Positions 5,602 through 7,326 of a DNA stretch of 7,326 nt are shown here, one piece after another. Source of the stretch: an uncultured Granulicatella sp. (lineage in GTDB: Bacteria; Bacillota; Bacilli; Lactobacillales; Aerococcaceae); NCBI GenBank assembly GCA_947254045.1, contig CAMYBO010000062.1:1-7326 (forward strand). Reading direction: 5' to 3'. Within the stretch, counting starts at the first letter, position 1, and the number at the start of each line of letters is the position of its first letter. The position numbers and the translations under genes are program-made. The notes below the pieces were generated by a model, which saw only the letters and a program-made list of their open reading frames with translations, searched no databases and was not told the origin of the DNA.

Positions 5602-7326
5602 CTACTGTTCCTCCTTCTGAATTTGTGAGGCAGTTATTTCTTGATAAATCGCATTTGTTTCTAGTAACTCTTCATGAGTTCCAATTCCTACGATTTTTCC
5701 TTTTTCCATCACAATAATTTGATGAGCTTGCATCACTGAAGCCGCCCTTTGAGAAACAATAATGGTTGTTGGTTTAAACGGAGCTTTTGAAATGGCCTTT
5801 CTTAAGGCTGCATCCGTTGCATAATCTAAAGCAGAAAAACTATCATCTAATATTAAAATTTCTGGTTTTCTAACCATTGCCCGAGCAATCGTCAAGCGTT
5901 GTATTTGTCCACCTGATAGATTTCTTCCTTCTTGTTTCAATACATACTCTAATTGATTTGGTTTTTGCTCAACCATTTCTTTTGCTTGGGCAATTTCTAA
6001 TGCTTCATATAATTCTTGAGTTGTAGCATCTGATTTTCCCCATCTTAAATTTTCAGCAATCGTTCCTCTAAATAAAGCTGCCTTTTGAGGAACAATCCCT
6101 ATTTTTTGTCTTAATTCTTCTGTTGGAATCATTTCTATGGGTTGCCCATTTATACGAATCGTTCCACTTGTTGGAAGATAAAATTTTGGAATCAGTGAAA
6201 TTAGTGAAGTTTTCCCACTTCCTGTTCCACCAATAATGCCTAAAGTTTCGCCTTTTTTTAGAGAGAAGGTTAAGTTTTCTAACACTTCATGACTATCTCC
6301 TTCATATTTAAGCGAAACATTTTCAAATGAAAGTAAAATATCTATCTCTTCTTTTGAAGATAATCTGTCCATTTTTTCTACAAATTCATTAGGTTGTTCA
6401 ATCGTCAATATCGCTTCAATTCTCTTAGCACTTGCAATAGAACGTGTCACTTGAATCGTTAGATTTGCTAATTTAATAAGCTCTAATAAAATTTGCGACA
6501 TATAATTTACTAAGGCTATCATTTGTCCCTTTGTTAAGATTCCTGTATCAATTTGTACCGCTCCTAATTGTAATAACACAATAATCGCAATATTAATAAT
6601 AATCATTGTAATAGGATTTGTTAAACTCGATAGATGACTCACGAATTTTTGCTGATTCGCTAATTCCTCTGTCTCAGTTTGAAAAGTATTTTGTTCGATT
6701 TCTACTCGATTAAACGCACGAAGAACTCTCACTCCTGTTAAATTCTCCATTGTTTTTTGAGTAATACGATCCATTCCTTCTTGAACTTTTATAAATAAAG
6801 GAATTGTTTTTAATAAAATGGCATAAATAATCATCGCTAAAACTGGAATTGTCACAACAAATATCCAAGCTGCTTGTACATTTACAATAAATGCCATCAG
6901 CATTGCCCCAAAAACTACAAATGGGGAACGAAGTAATAGTCGTAAAAATAAATTCCAACCTGTTTGAACTTGTTGAATATCACTGGTCATTTTTGTAATA
7001 AGTGAATCTGTTCCAAGGTGATCAATCGTTGAAAAATTCATTTCCGTGATTTTTTCTAATAAAGCATAGCGTAATTTCTTAGCAAAGCCAGTCGCTGATT
7101 TAGCGGCAAAATACTGCGCAGTAATCGAAACAACTAAACCAATCACCGCAAGAAGAATTAACAAACCGCACATCGTTACAATATAAGATGGACGATTTTG
7201 AGCAATTCCAACATCCATTAATTGCGCCATCACTAAAGGCACGAACAATTCAAAACTAGCTTCTAACAATTTAAATAAAGGTGCTAGCAAACTTTCTTTT
7301 TTATAATAGCTAGCATATTTCCATAC
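5602..7326 (-). CDS. Heterodimeric ABC exporter, degenerate-site half (5' partial)
   Basis: The frame is open to the window edge: twelve codons (7326-7291, beginning VWKYASYYKK) precede the internal TTG at 7290, which I read as leucine and not as the start. The true start is outside, probably a few codons away. Visible are 574 codons: six membrane helices over about the first 300 residues, then an ATP-binding domain. Counting from the first visible codon, motifs are Walker A GGTGSGKT (366-373), Q-loop Gln414, canonical signature LSGGQ (470-474) and Walker B ILILDD with Asp495 replacing the catalytic Glu (codon 5844-5842). The H-loop is VSQR, with Gln526 replacing His (codon 5751-5749). These two losses mark it as the non-catalytic half of a heterodimer. 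It is the first gene of the pair in the window; its promoter and any regulator lie beyond the edge. The N-terminal region resembles the YheI/BmrC side of the family, by eye only. Confidence 0.94.
   Translation of the reverse strand, partial: VWKYASYYKKESLLAPLFKLLEASFELFVPLVMAQLMDVGIAQNRPSYIVTMCGLLILLAVIGLVVSITAQYFAAKSATGFAKKLRYALLEKITEMNFSTIDHLGTDSLITKMTSDIQQVQTGWNLFLRLLLRSPFVVFGAMLMAFIVNVQAAWIFVVTIPVLAMIIYAILLKTIPLFIKVQEGMDRITQKTMENLTGVRVLRAFNRVEIEQNTFQTETEELANQQKFVSHLSSLTNPITMIIINIAIIVLLQLGAVQIDTGILTKGQMIALVNYMSQILLELIKLANLTIQVTRSIASAKRIEAILTIEQPNEFVEKMDRLSSKEEIDILLSFENVSLKYEGDSHEVLENLTFSLKKGETLGIIGGTGSGKTSLISLIPKFYLPTSGTIRINGQPIEMIPTEELRQKIGIVPQKAALFRGTIAENLRWGKSDATTQELYEALEIAQAKEMVEQKPNQLEYVLKQEGRNLSGGQIQRLTIARAMVRKPEILILDDSFSALDYATDAALRKAISKAPFKPTTIIVSQRAASVMQAHQIIVMEKGKIVGIGTHEELLETNAIYQEITASQIQKEEQ
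5610..5616 (-). promoter_or_regulatory. Embedded ribosome binding site coupling the exporter genes
   Basis: AAGGAGG (5616-5610) lies within the final Lys-Glu-Glu codons of the upstream exporter gene, 9 nt from the ATG at 5600. The upstream stop TAG (5604-5602) and that ATG are separated by a single base. This predicts translational coupling and near-equal amounts of the two subunits, as a 1:1 heterodimer needs. Confidence 0.85.

Noticed and set aside
7288..7290. TTG as the start of the upstream exporter gene
   Set aside because: The frame stays open for twelve more codons with family-like sequence (VWKYASYYKK) up to the window end, and no ribosome binding site precedes the TTG.

Overview
The window is AT-rich, densely coding DNA that looks like a chromosomal segment of a low-GC Firmicute. 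The best guess is Lactobacillales, perhaps the Carnobacteriaceae/Enterococcaceae side, because the Rex protein resembles lactic-acid-bacterial Rex. This is a judgement by eye, not a search. Strong AAGGAGG-type ribosome binding sites and U-tailed hairpin terminators fit this.

Layout: (1) Positions 1-896, minus strand: the C-terminal part of a peptide/drug-type ABC exporter. It keeps the last membrane helices and most of the nucleotide-binding domain but has no start. Its reading frame opens inside the terminator of the gene upstream, so it looks like a 5'-truncated remnant; its other end leaves the window. (2) 886-932: terminator of rex. (3) 937-1572, minus: rex, the NADH/NAD+-sensing repressor. 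(4) 1573-1827: a 255-bp AT-rich divergent control region with an extended -10 promoter for rex whose -35 overlaps a Rex-like half-site, a pair of TGTACATTT repeats, and the leader of the next gene. (5) 1828-3771, plus: a two-domain ABC-F ATPase of the YdiF type, a ribosome-associated factor rather than a transporter. (6) 3794-3850: a perfect 12-bp stem that probably terminates both converging units. (7) 3855-5600 and 5602-7326, minus: two adjacent half-transporters, one base apart, forming a heterodimeric ABC exporter. The upstream gene is cut by the window end.

The exporter pair shows textbook division of labour. The upstream subunit has lost the catalytic Walker B glutamate and the H-loop histidine but keeps LSGGQ. 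The downstream subunit keeps both residues but has FSQGQ in place of LSGGQ. Assembled head to tail, the pair would have one competent and one degenerate ATP site. Rex and the ABC-F gene are housekeeping neighbours, also close together in Bacillus subtilis (ydiF and ydiH/rex), but here they are divergent.

I see no wholly new system. The points most worth a second look are the truncated exporter abutting the rex terminator, the putative Rex autoregulatory site, and the asymmetric ATP sites of the exporter pair.
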